Shown here in pieces: positions 1 to 34,424 of a DNA stretch of 64,000 nt. A model generated the notes under the pieces. That model was not told where the DNA came from, made no database searches, and saw only the letters and a list, made by a program, of their open reading frames with translations. The DNA is from Xiphias gladius (Eukaryota > Chordata > Actinopteri > Istiophoriformes > Xiphiidae): contig NC_053414.1 of the NCBI RefSeq assembly GCF_016859285.1, forward strand, positions 29,064,005-29,128,004, in the 5' to 3' direction. Position numbers and translations under genes: made by a program. Each line of letters opens with the position of its first letter. Position 1 is the first letter of the stretch.

Positions 1-607
1 TTCAACATTATCCGAATTAACTTCACGAAATGCATAAAAGCTTAACGTTGGAATCCCTGCAAACAAAAATATTCAATAGAAGTGTCAGAGATCATTTCAA
101 ACCTCCATGTAAATTAGCATTGGACTAAAAGTGGAGCAGGATCTTGAATTTATATATTTGGGTATAAAAGGTGATGTCACATTTCTTAGTAAAAGTAACT
201 AGACAGAGGCCATCAGCTGTCTGTAATCATCTGGTGTTTAACTTATCGTTTTAGCTAGATGTGCACAGTTTACAGTATACACGTGCAGTTCTCTGTTTTG
301 GTAAAAGCCTGAACCATTTGTGTGGTTTCTTCTTTTTGTTTTTTCTTTGTTTTTACACATCTCGTGGTCCTTGGTGAGCTAATCATTGTCTTGATGGATG
401 GACTTAATACAAGTACAAATGGCCCTCGCCTGTGGCTTCATATTGATGCTGGGTCCAATTTCAAATGAGCCACGATCAACAGAGAACATGATTGATGATT
501 TCAAAGAAGGTTTAATGTGAAATTAGCGTTGTAACGGCAGAATAACCTTGGTAGGTTCCTTTACAAGTTTTTACAAGGAGATTTCTGTGTGTGTGTGTGT
601 CCACCAG
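1..607. other. Intron of rptor; no other gene seen
   Basis: AT-rich sequence before the first visible rptor exon. It ends in a GT-rich tract and an AG acceptor at 606-607. Small ORFs overlapping the exon on either strand are shadows. Confidence 0.6.
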
Positions 608-3600
608 GACATCCCAACAGGAGCAGACAGCTGTGTGACCAGCCTGTCCTGTGATTCCCAGCGTTCGCTCATCGTTGCCGGTCTGGGTGACGGATCTGTA
701 CGCGTCTTCGACAGGAGGATGGGTCCAAATGAATGGTAACTCACACACTGTCTTGCTCTCAGATCTTGCATGCAACCTCTGACCTTATCAGTATCTGATC
801 ATAGAGATGGTAAAATGTAATCATTAATTTACAATTTAATATCCAAGCTCTTTTTTCTGACCTTTCTAATGTCTCACCATTATTTAAATACATTCAAGAA
901 CGCACACAGTTTCTGTGGGCATTAACTCCTACGGAGTCCTCTATGATTCACTTCCCTAATCTATATTTATTATGTATAGCATGCTGTAAATCTCCCTTTA
1001 GGGTTTGCACCTCTTTTAATGGACCCTGGTGGCACTGCATCCCCTCCCCCAGTTGGTTACACATTATTTTAATTTCAGTCCCAAAGGGGAAAAACACAGC
1101 AGTTAAACCATGAATTGGTCCATAAATCTTTAAGTAAAGCTAATTTAATAGTTCCCCTCAGGAATTGACTTACATATTTCAGCACCTATGTGAGATTGGT
1201 CCAGGACTGGTTGACAGGCAAATACGGGTCATGTTTAGAATATGCTGTAGGACACATTTAGAGTTTTGTATGTTAAACAGATCCAGCAAGTTTACAGGTT
1301 GTGTTTTTTGGCTTTAGCCTACATTTTGGGAATAAATAAATACATTGTTGTTAATTGATATTCATTTGTGTTAGTTGTACTTCGTCTGCTCATTGTTCTG
1401 AGTTCTAGGAGAAAAAAAGGCTTTTGATGTTTTCACCTAGTGTCAGGAAGATCAGAGGCACCTCCTGTCACAGCTGTAGTCAGAATGTAGAGTATTATTA
1501 CAGGATGTTGCTAATTCAGGTACAGCTTAGTTCCACAAAGACGCTGGGAGGGTTTTCATTTCAGCACTCAAGCCATCTCAGCCTCAGCACAAGGCAGTTA
1601 TTGCTCTTTTCATTCATGATCACATGGTGCCACCCAGTGGTTACTCACCTGTATTACATGTCAGAACAGAGAGAAACATTCTTTAGCATTTTACACACTG
1701 TTGTTTTTTGTATTTCTTGTGTGTTTGATTTCAGTAACCTCCCTCTCACATATGGGAGGAAGGGACTCAACACATTCAGACAAGTTCAAACAACACCAGA
1801 CACTGTTTAACATCTATTCAAAATACTCCAAAGTTCCCCAGGTTTCCTACTGTATTTGAAATTTACAGTAATTTTAAAAAGAATGAAAAATCTGCTGCTG
1901 CAATTAGGCCTCAAAAGCACTGAATTTTCTAAACTCTTAAATCTTACATTCTTGTGTTATGTTTTTGTCTTGACTCTTTCCTAATAGTGTTCTCAAAATA
2001 TTGTAAATTAATGTCATTATTTATAGAGTGCTTTTGCAGTACTGGATGTAACAACACTGGGCATAACTGAGTATGGTCATGCCTTTGAGTTGGATAGATC
2101 AGGTACCTTACAGCCTTAAGTTAGAAGTCAGTCTCCATTTTACACTTTTGCATTATCTCACAATACAATACAAATATGAGTGGCAGTTAGATAGGGAAAC
2201 TGAGTGGTATTAGATGATAGTGTGGGACTGTCTTGGCTCCATTTTGCTTTATTTCTTTTATGTTTTTCCTGTTGCTGTATAGGGTTGATTCTTTGATCAT
2301 GCATCCTTTGCTTTTACAGTTGGTCTGTAACTGTTTTTTTCTCCAGTGGGCTACTGAGCACACTGTAGTTGTTGAAGTTCACAGTCTTCACAGCCCCTGT
2401 ATTCCCAGTCAGGTCATTGTGAAGACACAGTTAAATGTTACCTTAACTGACATTTGTTCCGTCTGTCGTTTGTCTCTGCAGTCGGGTGATGACCTACAGG
2501 GAGCATGGGGCCTGGGTGGTCAAAGCTCATCTACAGAAGGAGACAGATGGACATATTATCAGTGTCAGGTATGCACTTTCTCAGTCTACTAAGATTTTCA
2601 TTCTGTATCTTGACTTAACAAATTTTTGCCCTTACTAACTTTCATGCTCCCGACCAGTGTTAACGGAGACGTTCGATTCTTTGAACCGAGGACACCAGAC
2701 TCCGTCAACGTGCTGCAGACGGTGAAGGGGTTAACAGCTCTGGACATCCATCCACAGGCTAATTTGTTCGCCTGGTGAGTTTGTTTGTGTAGATGTAGGT
2801 CCCAAAAAAAAGTTTATCAACGGTTCTTAATTTTAAGATCACATCCTACCAGAGCATTCTTCCTCTTGTGTTTTCTGTACTTTGTGTCTTTCGCCTAGAT
2901 AAGTAAGAGTAAAAATTAAGTAAGAGCAGAGATCTCGATTTTTTTGTTTTTACCTTTGAACTTACGGAAGATTATTTACAGTTAGGCCTATAAGTATTTG
3001 GACAGTGACATAATTTTCATAATTTTGCATCTGTACACCAGTACAATGGATTTAAAACTAAACCATCAAGATGTGATTGAAGTGTAAACTTTCTACTGTA
3101 ATTCTAGGAGTATAACAAAAATATCACATTAACCATTTAGGAATTACAGCCATTTACATACAATGTCCCTCTTTTTCAGAGTCAAAAGTAATTGGACAAT
3201 TGACAATCGATCAGTGTCATGTCCAGGTGTGGTCTATTCCCTTGTTATTTCATGACAAATTATGCAGATAAAAGGTCTGGAGTTGATTTGGACTGTTGAA
3301 TATGCATTTTGGTAGCTGTACACGGGAACTCTCAATATGCGTCCAAAGAAGTGTTGATGCAAATGTAGGAGGCCATCATTAGGCTGAAAAAACAAAACAA
3401 ACCTATCAGACAGGTGGCTGAAACTTTAGGAGTGGCCAAATATTTAAAGAGAAGGAATACACTGGTGAGATCAGCAACACCAAAAGGCCTGGAAGGCCTA
3501 GGAAGGTAACTAAAGTGGATGATATTTCCTTGGTGAAGAAAAACCCTTTCGAAACATCTAGCCAGGTCAAGAACACTCTCGAGAAGTAGGCATATTATTG

Positions 3601-6194
3601 TCAAAGTCTACAATCAAGAGATGCCACCATGGATGTAAATACAAAGGGTTTACCACATGGTGCAAACCACTGGTACCATTCAAGAACAGAGAGGCTAGAT
3701 TAGCCTTTGCCAGAAAACATCTAAAAAAGGCTGCCAAGTTCTGGAGATTCTTTGGACAGATGAAACCAGATGAAACCAAGATTAACTTGCACCAAAATGA
3801 TGGGAATAGAAGGGTATAGAGGAGGAAAGGAACGGCACATGATCCAAATCATACCACATCATATGTCAAACATGGTGGAAGCAGTGTTATGGTATGGCCA
3901 TGTATGGCTGCTAATGGAACTGGGTCACTGGTGTTTACTGATGAATTGACTGCTAATAGAAGTAGCAGGATGAATTCTGGAGTGTACAGGGCTACACTAT
4001 CTGCTCAGATTCAGCCAAATGCTGCAAAACTGATAAGACGCTGCTTCACAGTACAGATGGATAATGACCTAAAACATGCTGCAAAAGCAACCAATGAGCT
4101 TCTCAAGGCAAAGAACTGGAATACTCTTCAATGGCCAAGTCAGCCACCTGACCTCAAATCAATTGAGCATGCTTTTCCCTTCCTGAAGACAAACCTGAGG
4201 GCAGAAAGACCCACAAAAAAGAAGCAACTGAGGGCAGCTGCAGTAAAGGCCTGGTGAAGCATCTCAAGTAAGGAAACTCAGCATTTGGTGACGTCAATGG
4301 GTTCCAGACTTCAGGGAGTCAATGACTGTGGAGGTTTTTATCCAAGTAATAAAAAGTAATCCTTATTGTTGTAACTATGTTGGTTTGTCCAATTACTTTT
4401 TTGAACCTCTGAATTGAGAGACAATGTTTGAAAACGGCTGTAATTCCTAAACATGAAATGCGGTATTTTTGTTAAACCTCTTGAATTAAAGCGGAAAGTT
4501 ACGCATCAAATCTTGATGGCTTCATTTCAAACTCATTGTGTTGGTGTACACAGGCAAAATTGCAAAAAATTGTATCACCGTCCAAATACTTATGGACCTA
4601 ACTATATATACTATTGACCATTTGTAAATGAGTCAGACAGAAAATTATATAGCTGGACAATACACCTGACATCCTTTCTATTTCTCTCTCGGTTTTATCC
4701 TCTGCCCTCCAGTGGATCGATGAACCAGTTCATAGCGGTCTACAATGCTAATGGCGATGTGATCAGCAATATAAAGTACTACGATGGCTTCATGGGTCAG
4801 AGGATCGGGGCCATCAGCTGTTTAGCCTTCCATCCCAGCTGGGTAAAAAAACACTGATGACTTAGTACTACAGATTTCCTGCACTTTTATATGTGGGCCT
4901 GTAGTTGTCAAATATTTAAGAATTATTCTAACTTTTGGGGAGCTTGGTAGTTTAATCAATAATAATGCATGATATTTTATAAATTGATAAATTATGTAAT
5001 TAAATTGATTATGTTACGTGTTAAGAATCTTTAAATCACTAGTAACTACATCATAGCTGTCATATAAATGTAGTGGAGTAAAAAGTAACCACTAAACTAC
5101 TCTGAAATGTAGTATAAGTATAAGGAAGAAGAAAATGGAAATACACTAGTGAGATACCTCAGAATGCAGTGATCAATCTTTTATATAAAGAATGGACCAA
5201 AAAACTATGATCAATGTGACAGCGGTCCCTTGTAGCGATGAACCCACAGAGAATTATCTCCCAATTCTGCAGTTTCCTTCAGCTCTACAGAGATTTTTAG
5301 CCTCCTTTAGCCAAATGTTTTGATTTTCTGGCCCGCAACTCCACCTTCATCAAACTTGTCTCTAGTCACAGTAGGCAGCTCTTTCAGTGAAAAAGCGCAG
5401 TTAAACCTATTGTACGCTATCTACTCAGCACAAAGCAGCCGATAGAAAAAATTAGAGACTACTTGGTGAACATAGTGGAGCAATTAGCAGGAGACCAAAC
5501 AGAGATAAAAGCAAAGTGACTTGGAGGTGGCCAGAAACGTCCAAATGAATGCTAATGTCGCTCCATGTCTCAGATGTGTAAATATACAACTTCGCCAGAT
5601 CAAAATGAATAAGGTGATAACATGTCACTGTTGTTTTCGGTTATTTCCACTACCCCCAAATGGCCAAAAAATCTATGAGTGCAATTTTAAGTAAATATGC
5701 TGAGTTGCTTTCCACCATAGTTTATGTCATGTCCAACAAACCCATGTCCTCATGTTTGAAAGTTTTAGAGAAAATTATAATCAGCTATCATATTTCCTGG
5801 CATTTTGTCCTGGCATTTCATGTAGCTAACACATTATCTTCTCCGCTCTGGAATTCATGGCTTTTACTTCAGCCCAGTGCCACTGAAGTTACCATTTGCT
5901 AACTTTAAATTGCTCTATAAACAGGCTTTTAAACTTTAGTGGATTACCACTGCATTTGTGAAGGAAACATAATATGGATTGTATTCTAAATAGGATGCTG
6001 TCAACATATTGTGTTGGCTAGAGTTTAGACTTTCCTCTCTGTTATGTTTTCTGTCTGAACACACCAATTGTATCTCATCATATCTATGATTGTCTCACCT
6101 GTCTTTTCTCTTTGTCTCCCTCCAGCCCCACTTGGCAGTAGGCAGCAATGACTACTACATGTCCATCTATTCAGCAGAGAAGAGACTCAGATAA
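608..6194 (+). CDS. rptor: Raptor (regulatory-associated protein of mTOR), C-terminal WD40 exons; 5' part outside window
   Basis: Raptor is the mTORC1 scaffold that binds substrates and helps place the complex on lysosomes. Five exons are visible: 608-735, 2482-2568, 2658-2774, 4713-4842 and 6126-6194 (stop TAA at 6192). All have AG/GT borders and compatible phases, two junctions splitting a Cys codon (TG|T) and one a Ser codon (AG|T). The joined reading holds DIPTGADSCVTSLSCD, GLTALDIHPQ, KYYDGFMGQR and HLAVGSNDYYMSIYS, which I recognise as the last blades of the Raptor WD40 propeller. The protein ends KRLR, close to the mammalian KRVR ending. The N-terminal conserved region, HEAT repeats and first WD repeats must lie left of base 1. 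The intron 2775-4712 carries a Tc1-like element and 4843-6125 a repeat copy. Confidence is high because the match runs across all five exons. Confidence 0.96.
736..2481. other. Intron of rptor; nothing further recognised
   Basis: A 1.7-kb AT-rich intron bounded by GT at 736 and AG at 2480-2481. The 128-codon open frame at 1424-1810 matches no family I recognise and looks like a chance ORF. Confidence 0.55.
2979..4604 (+). mobile_element. Tc1/mariner-like DNA transposon, inactive, inside an rptor intron
   Basis: The two ends are inverted copies of each other: CAGTTAGGCCTATAAGTATT on the left, and on the right a sequence whose reverse complement reads AGTTAGGTCCATAAGTATTT. The similarity continues for roughly 200 bases inward, including the shared CAATTACTTTTGAC-like inner segment. 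Each end is flanked by TA, the usual Tc1 target duplication. The interior encodes a broken Tc1-type transposase. One frame (3889-4257) has a recognisable GGSSVMVW-like start just upstream, then the catalytic-domain stretch with MDND and WPSQPPDLKSIEH. A helix-turn-helix/linker remnant lies at 3598-3819. Stops and frameshifts separate the pieces, so no protein can be made. The copy is old, and splicing of the host intron should not be affected. Confidence 0.9.
3598..4257 (+). pseudogene. Broken Tc1-type transposase
   Basis: Two open pieces (3598-3819 and 3889-4257) in different frames together cover much of a Tc1-family transposase. The second includes the D-containing catalytic motifs (QMDNDLKHAAKA, PPDLKSIEHAF). 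An in-frame stop near 3820 and a frame change break the chain. No intact start-to-stop protein remains. It belongs to the element with terminal repeats at 2979 and 4604. Confidence 0.8.
5215..5668 (+). repeat. Interspersed repeat family B, copy 1 (rptor intron)
   Basis: About 450 bases that recur with moderate divergence near 18580, 29155 and 60945 in this window, with shorter pieces near 34425 and (inverted) 37215. Shared landmarks are TTTTCTGGCCCGCAACT, GGCAGCTCTTTCAGTG, GGTGAACATAGTGGAGC and AATGAATGCTAATGT. No coding capacity is visible. It behaves like a non-autonomous transposable element; the class is not certain. Confidence 0.7.
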
Positions 6195-6716
6195 CACACC
6201 AGCATTCATCACCCCCTAAACCCCCACCCGCCCCCCAACAAAAAACACCACATATGACTTCTGACCCTGAGCCTCAAGCTCTGGGATGTAAATGACTTTT
6301 TTGTTGTACATATGCAATTACCACCCTGAATGTTCTAGTGATGGCTGCTGAGAAAAACTGCTATGAACGACTATATATATATTATTATTATTCTCATTGT
6401 TTAATCATATTCTTATTATGAAGCTAATGATTGTAGACTTAGCTGTGCGGAGGAGTGTGTATATTTAAATAGCGTATACAGAAGAAGAGAGGCTATATTT
6501 TAAAGAAGTGGTACCCATCAATCACCAGGGCTCCTCCTCAGCACTGCACAGTGAGCATCACTACCTGAACAGACTGTGACCCAAAACAGATATGGCGTGG
6601 GAGGGGTCTCCTAGAGGACAGCACACACTGTTAAAACACATTCACTGGTGCAGGAAACACGGACTCGCCCTCCCTTGGACCCTGGTGTGTTAATAAAATT
6701 CATTTTAATGGCCGAC
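6195..6716 (+). other. rptor: rptor 3' UTR (proximal form)
   Basis: The non-coding end of the rptor transcript follows the TAA stop. The first consensus polyadenylation signal, AATAAA, is at 6692-6697, so a short 3' UTR of about 0.5 kb is expected. Longer transcripts are possible: further AATAAA hexamers lie at about 8946 and 9197. Poly(A) site use cannot be told from sequence alone. Confidence 0.55.
6692..6697 (+). terminator. Polyadenylation signal AATAAA of rptor (proximal)
   Basis: A consensus AATAAA lies about 500 bases after the rptor stop codon. It is the first consensus hexamer I noticed downstream of the gene. Confidence 0.5.
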
Positions 6717-6842
6717 TCTCAGCCAAAGGACACAGAGTTTTGCTATATTGCTGCACTGCCGGCAAGACATGTGTAAGGACACAACCAGAGATGTTGGACT
6801 GTGCTCATTTTTGCCTGACACGTCGACCAGGCAGACATGATG

Positions 6843-6894
6843 AGTGTGTGTTTGTGCGTGTGCGTGTGCGTGTGCGTGTGTGTGTGTGTGTGCG
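6843..6894. repeat. TG/CG alternating purine-pyrimidine microsatellite
   Basis: An imperfect (TG)n tract with repeated CG steps (TGTGCGTGTGCGTG), the kind of alternating sequence that can adopt Z-form DNA. Confidence 0.8.
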
Positions 6895-8472
6895 TTAAAA
6901 TGGATTATAGCACAGATGTGCCCCACAGTGGGTCTTCATAGCCTTGGACTTGATGCCCAAAAAAGACGCCTGCTCCCATGCTAGAACTCTCCTTCCTGCT
7001 TCCCTGACCTCAGCGTGCCAAACATAATCATATTTTCCATGCAAGCCCTGTTGTTGTGGCTCAGAGGGGTGTTTTTGTTGGTTTTTTTTTTTTTTTAATA
7101 ATAATCGCTTGTAATAAGGGAAAACCTCCATTGCCTCTAGTATGATACCTACCCTTACATCTAGCACAATGAGAGAAGATCTAGGTTGATAAAAACAAAG
7201 CACCCAGTCCTACAGGGAGCCTTGGGTACTTGCCTGCCCTGCAAAGCAATAAAACCTCCCATAATTCAGCCTCAGGCTCATCCCCCAACGTTGCCCGATA
7301 GAAACGTCAGCTATCGGCCTAAGTTCGAAGGCAATAGCAGCATTGCATTCTATCGATAGCTTAGGATGGTCAAAAAAGCCCAGAACCCAGACCTTGCAGT
7401 GCCCCAAGGTGCCACACTACAGCAATACAATCACACCCATTTCCATTCACAGCAATGTAATTCTTGTGAGTTTCTTTTTATATACTTAAAGTACCATATG
7501 GGTGCATTTTTAACCCATCTACTCGACACATCAGTGACAGGAAAGATCTCAATTAAATTGGTTTTCCTGTGATTGTCTAAACTTTCTGCTGATCACTACG
7601 TCCAAATCCTCCCCATGTGGAACCAAGAGATAGCAAAAGAAGCTCTGCAGATAACTTTTTTAACCACGTCAGACAAGCACACTGGTCCCAAAACCCCATC
7701 TTTTGTTTATTTTGGCTCTTGTGTGCTGGTCAATCTTTTTCTGGCTTCTGGAAAACATCAATTGAAGCTGGCCCTGGTAATTGTCTAACCATATTAAGGG
7801 GCTGCTTTCTTACTTTAAGTCGAGACTCCCTCAGCATGCGGATTTAGAGAACTTCTAGGTCATGTGACTCGTCACGCCAAGGATCACCTGCCGCCCCACA
7901 GTCTGGATTGTTTTTCAGTTGGAGAAAATCTTCTGTGAGGTTTCTTTTTTCCCGTCTTTGAGTTTTAATTTTGATTTCATTGCCAGACTTGCTTGGTTTG
8001 ATTTTTCTTAAACAAAGTTGGAGGTATGAAATGAGTTGCATGTTGAAAGGAGTGGCATCACAGCTTTGTTTCTCTCTTTAGCTCTGTACCTGCGGTTGCG
8101 CACTGCTTCAGTCGGCCACCTAAATCTCGCTCAGGTACTCCGTGAGCCACCTCAAACAGCTGTCGAGCAACTGCGCATGACCTGGTTCAGTGCCACTCCA
8201 GAGATCACAGAACTTGTTGACATGAATGTCATTGTGGTGCTGTTTGGTAAAGACGCCTCACTTATTTAGAAGTTTGTCGGGGGGTTTTTTGTGCAGTACC
8301 ACCACTGACGTGCCTCCTCTCTGGGGCTGCAGCTTTGCTTATTTAGCTTTTTAAAAAAAATCTTTTTTTCTCTTTCTGTTTTGTAATTTTATGTTTTTAA
8401 TTCTGCTGGCATTTTGTTTGCCTTGGTTTCAGCAAAGTGGCAGGAAAAAAGAGTGGGGACAGCCTTACCCTC

Positions 8473-8480
<8 letters not shown>

Positions 8481-8517
<37 letters not shown>
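8481..8517. repeat. (AC)n microsatellite
   Basis: About 18 uninterrupted AC units. Confidence 0.95.
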
Positions 8518-8521
<4 letters not shown>

Positions 8522-9949
8522 CTGCACTTAATTCTTTCCTGCCATGCCCACTTCCATCACCAACATACCCCAGCAGCCGCTCCCTCCTTTCTTTCCTGCC
8601 ATGACCACTTCACCCCTCTGCATCAGACGTCCCGAGATTCGCTCTGTACCACCATTAGTCCCCACCATCACTCCCGTCACTGAGCTCTTTAGCACCCTCT
8701 GTGGCTTAGCAGGCCTCAACTGCTTCACTGGCTCAGCCAAAATGGTGAATTTTGGTGTCAGACCTTTGCTCAGACACACATTCATCTCTAAGTATCCAGC
8801 TTTGAGTTTTAAGATTTTAGATCAGGAGAAAAAGAAGAGAATTTAACAAAGTAGTAAGAAAGAAAACTGAAAACAATCAGGTTTGTCTCTGTGACTTTAG
8901 ACTGCTTTGCTGTCTGTGGTTTATAAGACGAGATGAAATCAGTGGAATAAACCAAATACAACACCGGATTTTATATGTGTCTGGCATTTGCTTTGAATCA
9001 AAATGTTATCGTAACTTCATCCATCAATACTCTGCTTAAATCGGAACTGTAAAACCTTCATATCGATCAGTTTTTGTGTTTTATTAGATCTTTTTTTTTT
9101 TTTTTTTTTCAAAAATATGAGATTATGTTTTTCGAGGACTAACTTAATTAGAAATATTGATTTTAAAGATATTAAACTGAATTTTCAAGCTGTATCAATA
9201 AAGCACTGTTTCTTCAAAAACAACAGCAAACTGAATTTGGTCTGATCTTCAGAAGCCTCTGTTGGGAACAATCAAGTAAACCTTATTTAAATTAGCATTT
9301 TTAAAGGCAAAAATTCATATAACCCTAAACAACAGAACTAACATCAGACAACAAAATTCAATTAAAGTGAAAACATCGACATAGTTTCACATTTGAAATA
9401 TTTTGCAGTATTTTTACAAAAAATTTTTTTGTATTAATATTTTTATGTATTTCGTGATGTTAGATTTATTTATATAATATTCAACACTTGGGGCTCAATT
9501 TTGTTCAGGTGGAGATTTTATTCAATTTAGATCTTATGTTGAATCATGTCATTGACCAACCATTGGGTTGAAAGGTGACTACACCTAAAGTATCTAAGTC
9601 AGGATGGAAAGTGTACCAGTGGAAATAGTTCCACCTACATGTGTACTGTAAGAGCCAGGCTCAGATTTATGTCATGAAAACACTTTTCAGTAGCTGAGCT
9701 AAACCGTTATCTTCACTTCAGGAAATGTGCTTTGCTGCACAAAGAATGTTGTCCCCATCTTGTCCTTCTCTGTACCTGCTCAGCCCTGCCAGCCAAGATC
9801 AGAGGTCAAAGGCCTGACTACTGCACCCCGAGCAGTTCAATATTATTGTGACTACCATTTCACATAAAAATGCACACACACACATACAGAGAGACCAGAG
9901 GAGAACATTCCACAACAGCAAAGAGCCGGGCGGCATGAACATCCTGAGG

Positions 9950-9968
9950 AAACAACACTCACTTCCTG
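9950..9968 (+). promoter_or_regulatory. Candidate FOX plus ETS sites upstream of the pecam1 start
   Basis: A forkhead-like core AAACAACA (9950-9957) sits three bases from an ETS-type ACTTCCTG (9961-9968). They lie about 190 bases before the pecam1 ATG. ETS and forkhead factors drive many endothelial genes, which fits CD31. Short motifs occur by chance, so this is only a candidate. Confidence 0.3.
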
Positions 9969-10153
9969 TCAAATTAAGCCAAGCCAACGGCTGCTCGGGA
10001 TGATAACCACTGAGGCGCTGGTAGAGCACCACCTTAGTGTCTGTTCCTGCCCACCACATCCAGATCTGCTCCCCCATGCACCACCTTTGCTCCAGCAAGT
10101 CAGTTAACCCCTAGGACAGCCAGCAGCATCGGGAGCCTCAGTGTTCCTCGGAC

Positions 10154-32084
<21,931 letters not shown>

Positions 32085-32210
32085 GGGTTAGCGCCGACCC
32101 TTCCTACTGCCATTTCTTATCCACACTTTGTCATCTCTATCGATTACTATATCAGTCCTCAATCAGTGAAATAACTGACTGCTAAGTTAGCTGTAAATAT
32201 TTTTTATCCT

Positions 32211-32216
32211 AATAAA
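32211..32216 (+). terminator. pecam1 polyadenylation signal
   Basis: AATAAA 127 bases after the pecam1 stop codon; suggests a short 3' UTR ending near 32235. Confidence 0.6.
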
Positions 32217-33367
32217 GGCATCGCACATATCCTTACCGTGTTGTTTGGTGGTGTTTTTTTCTTATTCCCACAGATAAGAACTGGTCAAACACAAATTACA
32301 TGATGTGGGGTCATGATATCAGAGCTATAAAGATGTTTAATAAGCAGAAATACCTCAGTTATCACCAACATCAGGAACACCAGCTTTGAGTGGCAGTTCC
32401 TCACAGTAGCACAAGTGCTTCTCTCTCGACATAAGTTCAAGTGGTTTTATTTCCCATTTGCATCGGTGCATAGTACAAACACACTGGAATTGTTGCACAG
32501 TTCTCACAGAGAACATGTGGGCCACACATTGAGTAAAAAGGAAGTAAAAGAGGAAGTAAACTAAAATGAAGATCAAGTAAAAATACATAAATATAAATAG
32601 CTACACCATTACTTGTTGTGTGTGCAGGTCTCAAGTGAATGTGTGCACTAGTATGTACAGGTTTCATCTCCAGTCCTGTTGCATTTGGACCAGTGTGGTC
32701 ATTCTGTTGACCCATATTGCAATTGTATGAATTGTATTGCACCACTCGTCTGATTCTGTTTCCTCAGGTTATGTAGATATATATGACACTACTATGATAT
32801 ATTACATATAATATATAGTTATGCACAAAAAAGCAGTAACTATGTGAAAATGTACAGTGTATAATATACATAGTATACTTTATAAAAGACAGAAAGGTCA
32901 CCCAAATGTTACGTACCAGTAAGTAAATATTAAATTCTGTATAAGGTCAATATTTATGTAAAAATCAATATTTCTATATGTATGGTGAGACTGTCTGAAC
33001 ATCAGTGTGCAGTCATATACGATGCAGAGGAGACGGTTTGAAGGTGTGATAAGTCCATTATAAAACAGACAGAAATACAAATTTGTGCTCTTATAATAGC
33101 CTCAGTAAACCAAATGAAATGCCGTTTTGTATTCAGTGTTTTGGATGTGAAATGCCATTCTGGGAAATACGGGAACAAATAAACAAAAACCACCAGGAGG
33201 AGACAAATAAACAGACGAGGAGGAGGCAAAAGGGTTAAATGAGTAAATTACAGTTCTTCATGACAACTTTAATCAAATGTTATATATTTCGTGGTGCCAT
33301 ATAATAACAGATGGTTGTACACTTTATTTCAAATTTTAGCCTGGAACATGAGACCTTCTAGGAATTT

Positions 33368-33370
<3 letters not shown>

Positions 33371-33451
<81 letters not shown>
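33371..33451. repeat. (CA)n microsatellite, left of MITE
   Basis: About 40 uninterrupted CA units ending exactly where the inverted-repeat element begins. Confidence 0.95.
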
Positions 33452-33455
<4 letters not shown>

Positions 33456-33669
33456 TTGTTCTAGTATCCCTGTGGGAAAAACTCATTGATATAATGTATT
33501 ACCTAGCACCCTAATCTGAACCTGATTCTAACCTGAACCCTTAAACCAAGTCTTAACCCTCAAAAAGCAGTCTCTCCCCATAGGGAAATCAATTTTTGTC
33601 CCCACAGTGATACGGGTCCCCATGGGTTTGTGTGCATTCAGGTTAAAGTTCCTACGGGGATACGAGAAC

Positions 33670-33676
<7 letters not shown>
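33452..33676. mobile_element. MITE-like element flanked on both sides by CA repeats
   Basis: The left edge GACTTGTTCTAGTATCCCTG and the reverse complement of the right edge, GTACTTGTTCTCGTATCCCC, are near-identical inverted repeats of about 24 bases. The interior (AACCAAGTCTTAACCCTCAA, TTTTTGTCCCCACAGTGATA) resembles a widespread fish repeat that usually sits beside CA tracts. No ORF. Length is about 225 bases. Confidence 0.65.

Positions 33677-33723
<47 letters not shown>
33676..33723. repeat. (CA)n microsatellite, right of MITE
   Basis: About 24 CA units in the same orientation as the tract at 33371-33451, directly abutting the MITE. Confidence 0.95.
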
Positions 33724-33727
<4 letters not shown>

Positions 33728-34424
33728 TTTTCAGCTGTTTTCAGTGTGACTGGTCAATAACTGTGTCAGGTTTAGACTCACATCACACCATTGAATCACA
33801 CATTGAAAAAAATTAACAGCCTGTCCACAAAGGAGCTGCTGAGGCGCAGCCGAACAGTTGAATGATGTCAAATTCCATCCACCGAGATATGACAGATGTT
33901 AGAGAGAAATCATTGTTGTGTTGTTGAATCTTGTAATTGATTAGAAAATAGTCTCTGCAATTTTGATATGATATAGTTATGTTATTTAGATTTTTTTAAT
34001 TTAAACTTTGCCACTGAAGGTTAAGTGTTTCAATCTTTGTATTTTTGTACGTTCATATAGTATTATTTTCCTGGTATTTACCACTAGAGTGCGCCATTAC
34101 AGCAATAATATACAGAAAATAATTCTTCCTCCTTTGACTTCACAGTTGTTTCTGTGTTTGTTATTGGCACATGGATCCATCTTGTGGCAGAACTTTTCAG
34201 TACAGGATGTTGTGATAAAATCCCTTTTTATCATATTACATGAGTGTAACATTGAAACTTAGGTAATGAGTGCAATTATTGGCTCACATATTTCAATTAC
34301 ACCACTGTGGCATGTGTAGCAGAAAAATGTATGGTATTAATATCAGATAATCAACAAAAGCTGTGATATATTACTTAGTTTGTGATAGTTTTTTAATAGC
34401 TTATTTGAATTTTAATCTTTGATG

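Larger units (their letters stand above)
6716..9700. other. rptor-pecam1 intergenic DNA or long rptor 3' UTR
   Basis: No gene is recognised. The stretch holds a TG/CG-alternating tract near 6843-6894, an AC microsatellite at 8481-8517, a poly-T tract near 9091-9109, and later AATAAA hexamers at about 8946 and 9197. Because rptor transcripts in other vertebrates have long 3' UTRs, part of this may be transcribed. The 100-codon open frame at 8544-8846 is proline- and serine-rich and resembles no known family. Confidence 0.4.

Noticed and set aside
1424-1810. 128-codon frame in an rptor intron
   Set aside because: No recognisable motif, AT-rich codon use, no exon-like borders in phase with rptor.
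8544-8846. 100-codon frame downstream of rptor
   Set aside because: Pro/Ser-rich, no family resemblance, and more likely 3' UTR or intergenic.
33528-33816. Small open frames around the CA tracts
   Set aside because: Again mostly microsatellite translation; the non-repeat part belongs to a MITE.
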